DNA of 64,000 nt, from contig CM055094.1 in NCBI GenBank assembly GCA_029204225.1, forward strand, positions 71,729,884 to 71,793,883, read 5' to 3'. The notes under the pieces were generated by a model. That model had not been told where the DNA came from and made no database searches. It saw only the letters and a program-made list of their open reading frames with translations. Below are positions 32,827-45,720 of this stretch, piece by piece (the stretch's first letter is position 1; each line of letters begins with the position of its first letter). Source of the DNA: Diphasiastrum complanatum. Taxonomy: Eukaryota > Streptophyta > Lycopodiopsida > Lycopodiales > Lycopodiaceae. A program made the translations under genes and the position numbers.

Positions 32827-33191
32827 ATGGCAGTACTACACACTATCTAGTGTAATTTTCGGTACTCCAAACAAACAAATGAGAGATTTCTTGGCAAACC
32901 TCTCACACAAATGGCACTTTTCACAACAGCTAAGAAGTATTGTAAAAATCTACCCACTCAACAGATTTTCAATCTGTTTGATGTTGTCTTGGCCTTTCTG
33001 ATGCCTCTGGGACTATGTCTCTGTTCCCCACTGATGATTATGAGCTCCAAACTTGAAAAATACACCAAAGAAGAATTTCTTCCAACCTTTTTTGTCTCTC
33101 CGAGCTTTCACCTCCCATGATGGACTTTCTCACTTCATTGTGGGGCCTGTGACAAGCTGTATCCACTGATCAGGCACGTAGGACTATCGCA

Positions 33192-33203
33192 GCTCTGATA
33201 GCA
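33192..33203 (-). other. Primer binding site, duplicated E copy
   Basis: TGCTATCAGAGC on the minus strand next to the LTR, as at 29041-29052. Confidence 0.8.
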
Positions 33204-33468
33204 TGTCAATAATCATATATGGAACATCAAGCATTCATCATAAACAATCACCACAAGAAGACAGAAGAAGAACATGCACACTCACTCTATCATACTAGAT
33301 CATACTAAAAAGTGAAATGTACAAATGAACCCTGAACCTTGATAGAGAGAGAAAACCTACGAGTAGACTAATAAACTAGCCTATGGCTAATTACAGCTGG
33401 TGATAGCTGTCAACATTAATGTACATCGTAAACAGTAATAAAATAAAGTTTACCATTGATTTCTAACA
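33204..33468 (-). repeat. Third E-family LTR (duplicated 5' LTR)
   Basis: 265 bp, TGTTAGAAATCAATG to TTATTGACA on the minus strand, flanked by AATAC at 33469-33473 as in E1. Confidence 0.9.
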
Positions 33469-34001
33469 AATACATGCAAACCATCCAACCTAGGCTTCTT
33501 ACGACTGAATGCCTCATCTGTTGTGTGATTAGGGTTAAAAGCATGGTTTGGTGGTACAAAAAAAGAACCCATTTTTTATTGTACCATTTGGTAGTACATT
33601 TCACTTTTGGGGGATTTGGGAGGGAGATTGATAGATGCTACCCACAAGTTAATGCAAGGAAGGCATCCCTAGTAATGATGGGCCTACCCTCTTGAGTATT
33701 GGGGGGTAAGTGGTGGGCCTATTCTCTCTCCTCCAATAAAAAGGTCAGTGTATTTCTACCCTTTTTGTTTTTTGGCCTATTAACTATGCAAATTGTAACT
33801 TGATTCCATGCTCCTAGAAAAAATTAATAAAAGTCATGGATCGATACCCATAGCTCCTTATGCATTAGAATGCTCCTTATTTTAAACTTCCAATGTAATA
33901 GTTGGACAACTTTTCAAATTTGTTGGCTTTTGCAAGTACAGATTATCCCAATCCTGCCATTATGCCAAAAAATTGCCCTTTTGACACATTGATGGATCTT
34001 A
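33469..34001. repeat. Duplicated outer flank
   Basis: Matches 29318-29853 up to GGATCTTAAT, where similarity ends abruptly. Confidence 0.8.
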
Positions 34002-35249
<1,248 letters not shown>

Positions 35250-35894
35250 TGTGAAAGATTCAACTAATTTGATCATATTTGCTACATTTCTATATTTGGC
35301 AAATTGAGGCCAACTCTGTTTTAGACTTAGAGTTTGACTTTTCAAAGTTCATTAGTCTAAATTTCATCTGAATAAATGCTTTTTGAAAGTGTGGGAAAGT
35401 AAGAAGTCGAGTTTGAGTAGACTCAAATTTGAATGTTGGGTACTTTGAATCTAGACCCAAAAATAGTACGGTTTACATTTTGGTGGGAAAGCCAAGTGGC
35501 CAAATAGGGTTTGGACCTATTATAAAATGATGTAACTCATGGAGAGACATATCTTCTCTCTTATCTATCTCATTTCATGCTTATACATGGTTCTCTTGGG
35601 TTCTACTATGCATTGGTGCACTATAATTGTGATGGCATGCAATTCTATGTAGAATGATCTATATTTGTTATTTTTGGATCCACACGTGTGAAATACAGTA
35701 GCTTGCTGGTTTTTTGTGGAAAGCAACATTTCTTTATCAGTTGATTCATATTTGATCAAGTTATGTTAGAGTTTGCATCTCATTTTGTGTGTAGATGCTG
35801 ATTTTTCTACATTGGTGAGATTGGTAGAGTAGCTTCTTTTGTAACCCAAGATCTTTTTATGGATTGAGTCATCAGTGATTTGAAATCCTTCACA
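35250..35894 (+). mobile_element. Solo LTR of the copia group at 58.3 kb
   Basis: 645 bp, TGTGAAAGATTC to CTTCACA, flanked by the perfect 5-bp duplication AGAAC (35245-35249 and 35895-35899). The first 580 bp align with the 3' LTR at 60463. It contains TATAAAA at 35521-35527 and CACACGTGTG at 35681-35690. A single LTR with target duplication is the product of LTR-LTR recombination. It interrupts the leader of copia G about 80 bp from that element's primer site. Confidence 0.9.
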
Positions 35895-35971
35895 AGAACC
35901 CTTAATCCTCTAAACTTTTTAAATTCTCCGAAAAATTTTCACTGATTGCTATACAATTATACCTGACTAAA

Positions 35972-35983
35972 GCTCTGATACCA
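35972..35983 (-). other. Primer binding site of copia G
   Basis: Minus strand TGGTATCAGAGC preceded by the LTR end TTTTCTACA. Confidence 0.85.
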
Positions 35984-36113
35984 TGTAGAAAATCAATCCT
36001 ACAATTTGTTATTGGAAATCTCACAAGCTATCAACCATCAAAATCACATAGATAGAAGGAAATAGTGTACCACTACATAAGCAACTTTCAAAAACTATAT
36101 ATTATACAAAGAG
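35984..36113 (-). mobile_element. 5' LTR of copia G, part next to primer site
   Basis: Minus-strand LTR end. Together with 42080-42288 it forms one LTR of about 340 bp, split by element F. Confidence 0.65.
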
Positions 36114-36943
36114 TGAAGCGAAAATATCAATCAGGCTCTATAACGAAACAAAACTTAAACGAGCTCTGATATTGTTGAAGCGAAATAATCGCGAAGTGAA
36201 GCAAAATCAATTCGAGTGGAGTTCGGATATGATTGCTGGTCATTGCTTGCTATATCATTCCTACAATCGTCCAGAATGTAGACAGACACTACTGACCTAT
36301 GTTATAAATTAATTCAGCATTCAATAAGATTAAACTAGTGTGCGAAATTGATAAAACAAGTGAATGAGATACACGAACAATATCAAACAATAATTCATTA
36401 TAGATCAGACTTTAGAATGATATGTGAATAATAGCTACAACATCATCTATTGATCCTCTTGATTTCGACCCTTACAACGCATTGGCATGAGAGAAGCTGT
36501 GTTCTCCCACGAGAAGTGTCTCGCTTGCTAGCGGACTTCTTGGATCTCTGTGGATCTTGCTTATAAAATTGTCTCACTCACTGGCGAACTTTTCTATTCT
36601 ATATATTGTTTATCTGTGTCTGTATATATTTTATGCATCTAGCAATTGCATATACTTAGAGTGACATTCCTGATCAGATAGATTAAACAATCTATAACTA
36701 ATCATGAATTACAAGAGCGGTGGATTAGGGATGTCCTAACGCTCTTCTACTGACGTCACCATATCATATCAGGGATTTGTACTTCATGGTACTTGTTTGA
36801 TCTTCCTGGTCCTTTGGAGCCCGAGGGGTTTCATGTCGCAAACATTTTCATGTCGCTTCGTGTCATTTCGTTTTCGTATCTTTTCGTCAGATTGGAGTTG
36901 AGAGCTAGCAGAGCTTTGGCAACAAAAACATTTTGTTTCTTCA
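36114..36943 (-). repeat. Element F 3' LTR
   Basis: Minus-strand TGAAGAAACAAAATG to GCTTCA. It matches 41208-42074 apart from scattered changes and small indels. Confidence 0.9.
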
Positions 36944-37478
36944 GCTCTCGCTCAAAGCATGATAGCTTGATGTCTCCTAGACTGCTCCTCTATTTCTCAA
37001 ACAGACCTTTGTCTAAGGCCTTTGTGAAAATGTCAGCAGTCATCTCCTTCGTTCCAATGAAGATAGTCTGTGGCTTCTTCTTCTCGATCGGATCCCTTAT
37101 CAAGTGATACTTGATTGCAATGTGTTTTGTCCTTGAGTGAAACATGGGATCCTTTGTCAAGTGTATTGTGGATGTATTGTCGATCTACAATATCAGATGT
37201 TCATTTCTCATTTCACCTAGTTCATCAAGGAACTGTTTGACCCAAGTGATTTCATTGGCCATCTTTGCTTCTGCTTCGCAAGATGACTGAGCTACGATGG
37301 TCTGCATTTTGCTGACCCAAAGAATTGTTGCTCTTGATGCGATGGTACATCCTCCTGAGACACTTTTGTAGTAGTCCTTGAGAGATGCCCAACTAGCATC
37401 ACTATAGGAAAGCATTTGGAACCCTGCATCACGAGAATAACACAATCCAAAATTCTTCCTTAATCGAAGGTATTGCAA
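36944..37478 (-). pseudogene. Element F RNase H
   Basis: YSDASWASLKDYYKSVSGG (catalytic Asp), SSCEAEAKMANEITWVK (catalytic Glu, with the usual EAEY changed to EAEA), then beyond the first frame RTKHIAIKYHLIRD and TADIFTKAL up to the LTR. One stop precedes the final residues. Confidence 0.85.
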
Positions 37479-37481
37479 GAT

Positions 37482-38548
37482 TTATTTCATGATCTTCCAA
37501 TGAGTTGATCCTGGATTTGTATCTAATTGGCTCATCCTGAATATGGCATAAGCAATGTCAGGGCGTGTGTTATCTGTAAGATACATTAGTGATCCGATTA
37601 GCTTCCTGTATGGCGTACGCTGCATCAATTCTCTTTCTTCTTCAGTCTTCGAACAATCTTCATTTGTCATGATTGTTCCTTCAAGCATTGGAGTATTTTC
37701 TCCTTTGCAATTCATCATCCCGAAATCTTCTAAGACTTTATGGGTATATCTGGACTGGTGAAAGTACAATTTTCCGTCATAGTCTCTGTCAATTTGTAAG
37801 CCAAGATAACATCTAGCTTCTCCTAGGTCTACAATCTCGAAATAATTCGAGATGTCATACTTCACCTCAACAATAAGCTCTTCACTTTTGTAGAGTATCA
37901 GGGTGTCATCCACGTATACAGCTACAATGATGATCTTCCCATCTGTAATTCTTACGTAAACATTGGAATCAACTATTAGTGGCTTGAATCCTAAGGATTT
38001 CAAGGCTTGATCTTTCTTCCTATACCATTGTGCTGCTGATTGCTTCAGACCATAGATACTCCTGTCCATTTTGCATGCATAAGTAGGAAGTGATATCGGA
38101 ATGTAGCCTGGAGGTGGATCCATGTAGACTTTTTCATCTAGCTCACAATGTAAGAACATTGTCTTTTCGTCCATGATGCGAATCCTGAGATTATAAGCAA
38201 CTGCATATGCAAACAGTAGGCATAGGGATGAATGTCTCACGACTAGAGAGAAGGTCTCAACATAGTAGATACCATATCTTTGAGAAAAACCTTTTGCTAC
38301 AAGTATGGCTTTATACTTTGAAATATTTCCATTCGGTCCATACTTCAACTTGTATACTCATTTGCATTGTATAGTCTTTCACTTATCTGGTAATGGCTGC
38401 AATGTCCATACTCATTCTTCTTCATGGATTCCATCTCCTCATTTATGGGTTGGATCCATTTGTCCTTGTCTGGACATTCAATTGCTTCCTCGAATGTTTG
38501 TGGTTCCACAAAACTCTTCTGATGTAGAAGCTGAGCTGCCTGGCACAA
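37482..38548 (-). pseudogene. Element F reverse transcriptase
   Basis: The frame 38348-37482 gives 288 codons: YKAILVAKGFSQRYG, MDEKTMFLHCELDEKVYM (motif A Asp kept), IYGLKQSAAQWYRK, AVYVDDTLIL (active site), RCYLGLQIDRDYDG and TRPDIAYAIFRMSQ. The RT N-terminus (FEEAIECPDKDKWIQPINEE) lies in the frame 38548-38345 after a shift. Confidence 0.9.
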
Positions 38549-38935
38549 ACCTTGCTAGCGCTCTTCGTTCTCTTGTTGATCTTCTAGGAGATCCTTCTGG
38601 TACTGCAATGCTCTTGCCTTTATCTATTTTGCTAGGTCCAGAACCATTTCGGTTTACAGGTGTTGTAGCAGTGGGCTGGCATGTGAATCTTTCTTTGTCT
38701 GATTCGTCGCTCGTGCGACTCGAACATCTTTATCTGAGTTTGTCCTCTACTCCCTCTATCATGGTTGGTAGATCATAATATGTCTTCTAAGGACTTCATA
38801 GCTGACAGGATCATTGTTGGCCATTGTTCTGCTCTCATCGAACTTGACATCTCTGACTGTCTTCACTGTGTTTGTCTCTAGCATATAGATTCTATAGTAT
38901 GACAGATGATTGTCATATCCTACAAGATATCCTTG

Positions 38936-39967
38936 TTATGCTTTCTCATGAAGCTTCTTTCGAAGATTGTCAGGAACATGTGCATATGCTGCACATCCAA
39001 AGATTCGAATATGAGTCATATTGGGTTTTCTACCCCACCATAGTTCATGTGGTGTTGTATGAGGAACACCAGATTTTCTTGTCATGTTCTGAATGTAAGC
39101 AGCTGTAGCTACTGCTTCAGCCCACAACACTTTTGGAGCCTTCGAATAGGCCATCATGCACTTAGTTGCTTCCATGAGAGTCCTGTTCTTTCTTTCTACA
39201 ACACCATTGTGTTGCGGTGTATAGGATGTTGTCCTTCTATGAATGATTCCTCGATCATTGCAAAAATTAGTGAATCGGTTTGAGATGTATTCTCCACCCC
39301 GATTTGTTTTGATCTGTTTCACCCTATTTTCTATGCATCTTTCTGCCCAATTCACATACTCTGTGAACTTGTCAAATGCATCTGATTTAGTGAATAAAGT
39401 AGACTCTGGCAAATTTACTGTAATCATCAATAAAGGTGATATAGTATTTCGAGCCTCCTACTGAGATCATGTTGAAAGGTCCACAGATTCTGAATGTATT
39501 GGCTTCAGAATCTTTGCCGTTCTATAGGAGTCCTTGAAAAAAGTAGTACGTGACATCTTACCTTTTATACATGCATCACAGGTCATTGAACTGGTTGCAT
39601 TCGAGATGCTCACCCCTTTGATTGCTCCATGATGGCATGCTTGATACAGTGTCATTGAATTCATATGGCATAGTCTCTTGTGCCATATACTATATGACGA
39701 ATCATCATGGGTTTGATGTACTTGATCTGCAAGTAGGCGTACCCTCAGGTGATACAGGTTGCCTTTTCTTCTACCTTGAGTAATCAATGTACTGGTGCTT
39801 GTATGAACGACATTGCATGCTTTGTCTAAGAACGTTACACGCATCCCTGTATTAGCTATTCTTGCAACTGATAGCAAGTCCTGCTGTAGTGTAGGTACAA
39901 ACAAAACGTCTTCGAGTCGTCTGTCTCTGTTATTTGTGTTGAGCCATAGCAATCCAATACCATTCAC
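38936..39967 (-). pseudogene. Element F pre-integrase and integrase
   Basis: The frame 39967-39467 carries IWHKRLCHMNSMTLYQACHH and CDACIKGKMSR (zinc finger) and the start of the core, where the usual HSD is HSESVDLS. The frame 39430-38936 carries KTNRGGEYISNRF, in which the second catalytic Asp has become Asn, then TPQHNGVVERKNRTL with the catalytic Glu. Stops and shifts separate the frames. The integrase is inactive by active-site change alone. Confidence 0.88.
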
Positions 39968-40085
39968 TTGATGCTTTGATCCGTCTCCAAGAATGATAAA
40001 TCTTGATGGATCTGCACTTCAAAAGTCAGACATTATCCGTCTTGATGTAACAAAGTGTGAGGTTGCTCCTGAATCAAGGATTACC
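39968..40085 (-). pseudogene. Element F protease motif
   Basis: Minus strand reads VILDSGATSHFVTSRR followed by an early stop. DSGAT is the aspartic protease active site. Confidence 0.75.
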
Positions 40086-40087
40086 TC

Positions 40088-40640
40088 CTATGTGTCAGTT
40101 GTCAACACTTCACACATGTCTGCACAGATGTAGGCGGTCGAATTTCCATGATTCAATCTTTCTTCGCCCATCTTCGATCTTTCTGGCTCTTTAACGTACG
40201 ACAAACTATTATTGTTCTCCCGTTTGCTTTGAGCTTGTTTGTTTCTTGGGTTCTGGTGGGCGGCTGCATTACTCTTCTTGTGACAATGGATACACTCAAT
40301 TTTCCGATTTAGCCAACACGAATCAACAATATGTCCTTCGCGTTTGCGTATCATGCATATATTCTTGTCTCCATTCTGTTGTTTCGGTTTTCCTTTGTTC
40401 TTCCATTTGCCTCTGCTAGCTCCTTTTGCTTGCTGATCTCGATCCTATTGACTCCCTCTTAGGCTTGAATTGCTTCTTAGTCTTTTCTTTGTTGTTGTAT
40501 AGAGCTTGGTCAGAAGCATCCTTGTGATCAAGGTGCTCACGAGCTTCGACTTCTTCTCAAATTTTGATCACTACCTTTTCGAGTGTCATAGCTGGACCCT
40601 TTGCTAGCAGCATTCAGGTTGTTTGGAAGGATCTTGGTAA
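40088..40640 (-). pseudogene. Element F gag C-terminal region with degenerate zinc knuckle
   Basis: The frame 40354-40088 contains CIHCHKKSNAAAHQNPRNK, a CCHC-like motif in which the expected Gly-His-x4-Cys half is disrupted, followed by a basic Asn-rich tract. Upstream there are several stops. Confidence 0.6.
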
Positions 40641-40645
40641 AGCTC

Positions 40646-41119
40646 TTAACAAATAGGTACTGCATTCTCTGCTCCAAAATTGTGTAATAAAATGAATAGA
40701 TCCTTCATCTTTCTGATAAAGGATGTGAGGTCTTTGCCATTCCATTGCAGATTTGCCAGCTGATCTTCAAGAAGCATGATCTGACTACGTGATTTCGTCT
40801 GAAATATTGTGAGTAAAGTATCCCACATGTCTCTTGCATTGGAGAGTATAGCCAGGTCAAGAGTCAGGCTATCCTCAATGGATGATGACAACATGTTTAC
40901 TGCCTTGTCATTCTTCTCTCTCCATTCGCGTAGCTCCTTGCATGTAGTTGTAGGCATCTCCTCAATGCTATCTACCCAGGGAAATAATCCTTCTCCCTTT
41001 AGTATAAGAGAGATCTTGACCTTCCAAGCTAGGAAGTTAGATCCTGATGAGTCGAGGATTGTGCAGATCTTTGATTGTATACTGCTTATTGAAGCCATTG
41101 ATGTAGATCGTGTTCTCAC
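40646..41119 (-). pseudogene. Element F gag N-terminal domain
   Basis: 157 codons starting MRTRSTSMASISSIQSK, with SNFLAWKVKISLILKGEGLF, DMWDTLLTIFQTKSRSQIML and LTSFIRKMKDLF, the UBN2-type gag fold. It is the longest intact piece of this gag; a stop cuts it at 40646. Confidence 0.85.
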
Positions 41120-41194
41120 TTGTTAATGGTTCTTTGTCTTGAATGCTTTGCCTCCTGGATCTAATAGCTTTGTGGCTATGTCAGACTATAACAG

Positions 41195-41206
41195 GCTCTG
41201 ATACCA
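41195..41206 (-). other. Primer binding site of element F
   Basis: Minus strand TGGTATCAGAGC, one base after the LTR end GCTTCA. Confidence 0.9.
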
Positions 41207-41207
41207 C

Positions 41208-42074
41208 TGAAGCGAAAATATCAATCAGGCTGTGTAACGAAACGAAACGCCAAACTTAAACGAGCTCTGATATTGCTGAAGCGAAATAATCGAGAAGCGA
41301 AGCGAAATTAATTCGGATGGAGTTCGTATATGATTGTTGGTCACTGCCTGCTATATCAATCCTACAATCCTCCAAAATGTAGAAAGACACTGCTAACCTA
41401 CGTTATAAATTAATTCAGCATTCAACAAGATTGAACCAGTGTGCGAAATTGATAAAACAAGTGAATGAGATACACGAACAATAGCAGACAATAATTCCTG
41501 CGAGATCAGACAAAATTTAGAATGATATGTGCATAATAGCTACAACATCATCTATGATCCTCTTGATTTCGAGCACTATGTGAGAGACCCACACAGCGCA
41601 TTGGCATGAGAGAAGCGATGTTCTCCCACGAGCAGTGTCTCGCTTGCTAGCGGACTTCTTGGATCTCTATGGATACTGCTTACAAAACTGTCTCGCTCAC
41701 TAGCGAACTTTTCTATTCTGTATATTGTCTATCTGTGTCTGTAAATATTTTATGCATCTAGCAATTGCATATACTCAGAGTGACATTCTTGATCAAATAG
41801 ATTAAACAATCTATAACTAATCAGGGATTACAAGAGCGAAGGATTTGGCACGTCCACTTCTGCTGACGTCACCATATCATATCAGGGATTTTTACTTCAT
41901 GGTACTTGTTTGATCTTTGTGGTCCTTTGGAGCGTGAAGGGTTTCATGTCGCGAACATTTTCGTGTCGCTTCGCGTCGTTTGACCTTCTCCTGTTGTGTC
42001 GCGAATAGAGCTAGCAGAGCTTCGGTAATAGAAAGCTAGCACAGCTTCGGTAATAGAAACATTTTGTTTCTTCA
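41208..42074 (-). repeat. Element F 5' LTR
   Basis: 867 bp, flanked outside by AAGAG (42075-42079). It has GAAGCGAA repeated near the inner end. Confidence 0.9.
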
Positions 42075-42079
42075 AAGAG

Positions 42080-42288
42080 AGAAAAAATTACATATCTAGA
42101 CACATACTTTTCTGAGGGTTCCACTACATGGCAAAATAGACCCCATTAAGAAATGCTTGTCTCAACTCGGTATTTATACTTGTCGTAAACAAGGCACATG
42201 GAACTGTCACATAAACAAATGTCAAAAAAATTGCTAAAAATAGAAATTTATACTAGAATAAAATAAACTAGGCTTATTATATTTAACA
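42080..42288 (-). mobile_element. 5' LTR of copia G, upstream part
   Basis: The minus-strand LTR probably starts TGTTAAATATAATAAGCC at 42288 and has a TATA box TATAAATA at about 42164-42171. It continues at 36113-35984 once F and one AAGAG are removed. The start is chosen from the TGTTA consensus of short copia LTRs. Confidence 0.55.
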
Positions 42289-42719
42289 TATCATGACCCT
42301 AAAACGCAACATATAAGCTATGATGAACACCATTAGATCAAAGCCCTAAGAGACAGAAATATCTCCACCATACATGAGTAACTTGTAGGGCAAATTAGTG
42401 TTTTTCAAAAATAACCCCTCTATAGCTTGCCTTTGTCGGGTTCTTGGAGTATTTTTTACTTGAAGGCTCCGATACCACTTTTTGGGTGATACAAGATTTT
42501 GGGAATTTATTTATCAGCTCTAATACCACTCACGAGAAAACTCAACGTTAAATTATGACATAATCCTTATCAATTGTGGATTCAGACTATTACTTAGATT
42601 GACCAGAGGAATATCTTTGTGGATGTCAAAGATAACCATGATGGGAGCAAAACAGCTACCATTTCTAAGACTATCTAAAAGTAGTAGACATTATTATTTT
42701 AAAGACATTCACAAGTTAG
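42289..42719. other. Retroelement debris with two primer-site-like motifs
   Basis: Minus-strand TGGTATCGGAGCC (42477-42465) and TGGTATTAGAGC (42528-42517) are near-matches to the initiator tRNA-Met primer site, only about 50 bp apart. No matching LTRs were delimited. Otherwise no gene recognised. Confidence 0.35.
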
Positions 42720-42829
42720 GATGAAGCAATTCCGCCACCACAAGTTGATGATCAAGCTAAAGATGAAGGTGATGGTACTTCCAATTGTGGAGACAAGATG
42801 GAGAGTAAAAAACAAATAATGACATTCAC
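42720..42829 (+). pseudogene. Copia linker fragment inside repeat Y copy 2
   Basis: Reads DEAIPPPQVDDQAKDEGDG on the plus strand, related to 24716-24910. On the Y-strand it is flanked by two copies of TGTGAATGTC(A/T)TT, as if inserted into the LTR. Confidence 0.45.
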
Positions 42830-43265
42830 ATGTGAAAATTTTGATGGGCCATATGCACAAGTTTGGCCTCCATTAGGCCTAATCTAGTCAAGAAAATAGT
42901 TGACAATTCTTCACACTCCCGCTTCAACTATGCTTGCTAGTTTTACAATATAACTTTGCTCTATTTCAAGAATTAACTCCTTTTTAAGAATGTATCTTTC
43001 CTTTAAAATTCTATATATGATAGATAGAAAGATTTCATAATTGATATAGAGAATATTAGTGTTCAAGTTGGATGCTTCACTATCACTTATACCAATTTTA
43101 CATAATAAGATGAGAAAAACTACATGAACGAGTACGTAGAATCCTAATGGATGGGTTCCTCCATGATTATGCCTATGATATCTTTGTAGAATAGTAGCAA
43201 CACACCTATTTATTTTTGTTGCTGTCTGGTTCGGGTTGTGTTAGGAATCTGGATTATAATAATTT
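42830..43265 (-). mobile_element. Repeat Y, inverted copy 2 (LTR start and 3' internal end)
   Basis: Inverted relative to 24054-24480. The LTR starts on the minus strand at 42915 (TGTGAAGAATTGTCAACTA), preceded by GTTGAAGCGGGAG. The internal part runs to about 43260 (CCAGATTCCTA.CACAACCCGAA). Confidence 0.65.
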
Positions 43266-43379
43266 TTTGTTATGGGTGGAGTTACCATTAGTAAGCGAGG
43301 ATTTGTTATCAATGTCTTCGAGAGCTACTGTTTCAGATCCAGGTCGTACTACGGTACTTCTAGAATGGATGTTGTACTA

Positions 43380-44240
43380 GTGGGACGCACTCATGCATCG
43401 ACATTCTAATGTTTCAAAGGGAAAAAAAATGACGACCCGGATATGCATATCCATCAATTCCTGGCTGTATGTCAGGTGAATTGCGAAATTGAAGACATTC
43501 GGAAGTTGGAATTATTTCCAACCACGTTGAAAGGGAACACATTACAGTGGTAGTCACAATATGTATTACAAGAATTTTAGGTTTGGGAGGATTTGAGAAG
43601 AGCTTTTCTAAAGTGGTATCAGAAGGAGCATGAGGATGAAGAAATTTTAGATAAGCTTCAGGCGATTAAGCAGAAGAGGAAGGAGGATGTAGTGGCTTTC
43701 ATCTAGCAATTCAAAGTAGTTGAGAAAAGGCTTCAAGAACTGCTGACAAATGCAAAATGCGTCAAATACTTACGTCATGGGTTACATAAGTTCTTAAGAG
43801 GGAAACCACATGATTGCATGGTCAAGGATTGGAACACATTGTTGAAGGAGCTCGATAGTTAGAGGAAGAGGAGACACGAAAGAAGTATCATCGCCATCGT
43901 AAACATCGTAGGCGAAGTGATTCGTCAGAGTCGGATTCAAATACAAATTATGCGTCTTCCAGTGCTATGGTTTCTGACGATGGCTCTTTCTCTTCTGATG
44001 GGGGCAAAAAATCTAAGAAGCATAAGAAGAAGAGTAAAGATAAGAAACATATGTCTGTTCGGAAAGATGAAGCAGTCACCGTGGAATTTCGATAGGGAAG
44101 TATACAATTCTGCTGGAATTGCAATCAAGATGGTCATTATATTAACGAATGTCTGAATGGCACACGATATTGTGTCATATGCAATATGTACAATCACTGA
44201 ACTAATGATTGTAGGAGGTTGCAGACTATTTGGACTATAG
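43380..44240 (+). pseudogene. Ty3/gypsy gag with two zinc knuckles
   Basis: The plus strand reads DDPDMHIHQFLAVCQVNCE, KLELFPTTLKGNTLQW, DLRRAFLKWYQKEHEDEE, LQAIKQKRKEDVVAFI and FKVVEKRLQELLTNAK, the retrotransposon gag domain of gypsy elements, broken by three or more stops. After a basic Lys/Arg stretch, two CCHC knuckles follow: CWNCNQDGHYINEC and CVICNMYNH then DC (44105-44220), the second with an in-frame stop. Confidence 0.8.
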
Positions 44241-45249
44241 GAGCGTTTGCGGTGCAAACACAGCAACAAGAGCAACCACAACCACAGTTGCAGCAACGTC
44301 CAATACCTTATCATCAAGGAGAACAAACAGAGCAATGGCCATTTCAAATACCAATACAATATTGACAAGATGTTTCGGAGGATGTTTGCTGTTTTGTAGC
44401 CAAACGGGGTATAAGTATTTTAATTGTGTCCCATATCATCAACAATTGGTCGGTAATTTATAACGAGTATTGCCTCCACCTCGATTAAATAATTGTTTCA
44501 ATGATCATAATTTGAGGCACAACCAACATCAAAATCTTGGAGCAGGGAATGAACCAAAACAGCAAGCACATGTGCAAGTGGTAACGGTTGAAGTACCGCA
44601 ATTGATATGTCCTAGCGGTCACTCGCCATAGAGATAAAAGAAAAGGGATAAGGCAGGACATACCAGTTGAAGATTTGTGGCTAAGTACAAGCCGAACATC
44701 CAACACTGACATAAATCAGATGGCTAAAGTTACGCAGGAGGTGTTACACCAATTGCAGTAGAATTAGGAACCCAATTCTTCTCAAAAATTGGTTGATATT
44801 GTGGCTGATCAGATTGCTGACTTTGTCAACAATTATAAGTTCCAAGTTACGATAGGGCAATTGATTCAGATTGCATCTTATTTGGCTGACATTGTTCCGA
44901 CATTGGAAATTAACATTTCAGGATCTTAATATCGGAGGTGTACATATTGCTGGTGGAGTAGGGGTGGATATTACCTCCGAGGAAACGTACAATAAATCAA
45001 AAATATACCATTTTAGAAAAGCCAACTTGTCATCCAAATACACGAGATTCTCCAATGGGGGAAATTCGGAAGGTTCTGGTAAGGATTAAAGGATTGAAGT
45101 TCTTATTGAATTTTGTGGTCATGAGGCTGCCTACATGAGCGGATGTGTATTTTGTTCTTTTGAGAAGACCCTAGTTATGACCTGTAAAAGCTGTGCATGA
45201 CTAGGCAACATGAATTGTTATCTATCAGAGGCAGGGGACCCTAGTACCA
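44241..45249 (+). pseudogene. Decayed gag-pol junction of the gypsy element
   Basis: Gln/Pro-rich sequence follows the knuckles (QTQQQEQPQPQLQQRPIPYH). Around 44800-44930 ADQIADFVNNYKFQVTIGQL is readable. No protease DTGA or RT motif is left. RT and RNase H appear deleted, because the integrase starts only 1 kb after gag. Confidence 0.5.
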
Positions 45250-45720
45250 ACAATGGATTTTCCATTGATACCTTCCCGAATGAACCATTTCAAAGGTGGT
45301 TTAGATTTCATTGGGAAGATTAACCCACCATTCAAGAATGGTCATCAATACATTTTGGTAGCCATAGATCATGTGACCAAGTGGGTGGAGGTGAAAGCTC
45401 TACACGATAATACAACTAAATCCATAACCAGGTATCTTAGCAAAGCAGGTGCTAGAGAAAGGGGGCACCTGGCATGATTTTCTACAACCGACATTATGGG
45501 CTAATCGCACTGCTTACAAGATATCCACAGGTTTTAAACCTTTCCAATTATAGTGTGGATGCTTTGATGCCTTACGAATTTTTTCGCCAACTTTGCGGGT
45601 ACATGCTACTCATAATTTATGGCCGGACGAGATGCTACGAGAGTGACTACATGTTTTGGAGAAGTTGGAAGAACATTGTGGGTATGTTTATTGGCGAAAC
45701 TGGATAGCTAAACGACATCA
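45250..45720 (+). pseudogene. Ty3/gypsy integrase fragment
   Basis: GGLDFIGKINPPFKNGHQYI and LVAIDHVTKWVEVKAL hold the first catalytic Asp of a gypsy integrase. An internal deletion then removes the second Asp and the Glu. The C-terminal side (TAYKISTGFKPFQL, THNLWPDEMLRES) resumes in other frames. Confidence 0.8.

Larger units (their letters stand above)
29893..34001 (-). repeat. Tandem duplicate of the E1 5' half plus flank
   Basis: Corresponds in order to 27460-29853: gag, leader with minisatellite, primer site, LTR, outer flank. The copy is longer because a copia fragment (about 31330-32826) replaced roughly 120 bp of leader. A 40-bp spacer at 29854-29892 reads as gag sequence (SDEALDRIIKI) that E1 has lost. 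Duplication therefore came after E1 insertion and before E1's gag-protease deletion. Confidence 0.85.
36114..42074 (-). mobile_element. Ty1/copia element F, full length but degenerate
   Basis: 5,961 bp with LTRs of 830 bp (36114-36943) and 867 bp (41208-42074), ends TGAAG..CTTCA, and target duplication AAGAG (36109-36113 and 42075-42079). On the minus strand it has primer site, gag, protease, integrase, RT, RNase H and 3' LTR in copia order, with many stops and frameshifts. Its protein sequence is far from copia 1, so it is another lineage. It inserted into the LTR of copia G. Confidence 0.93.
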
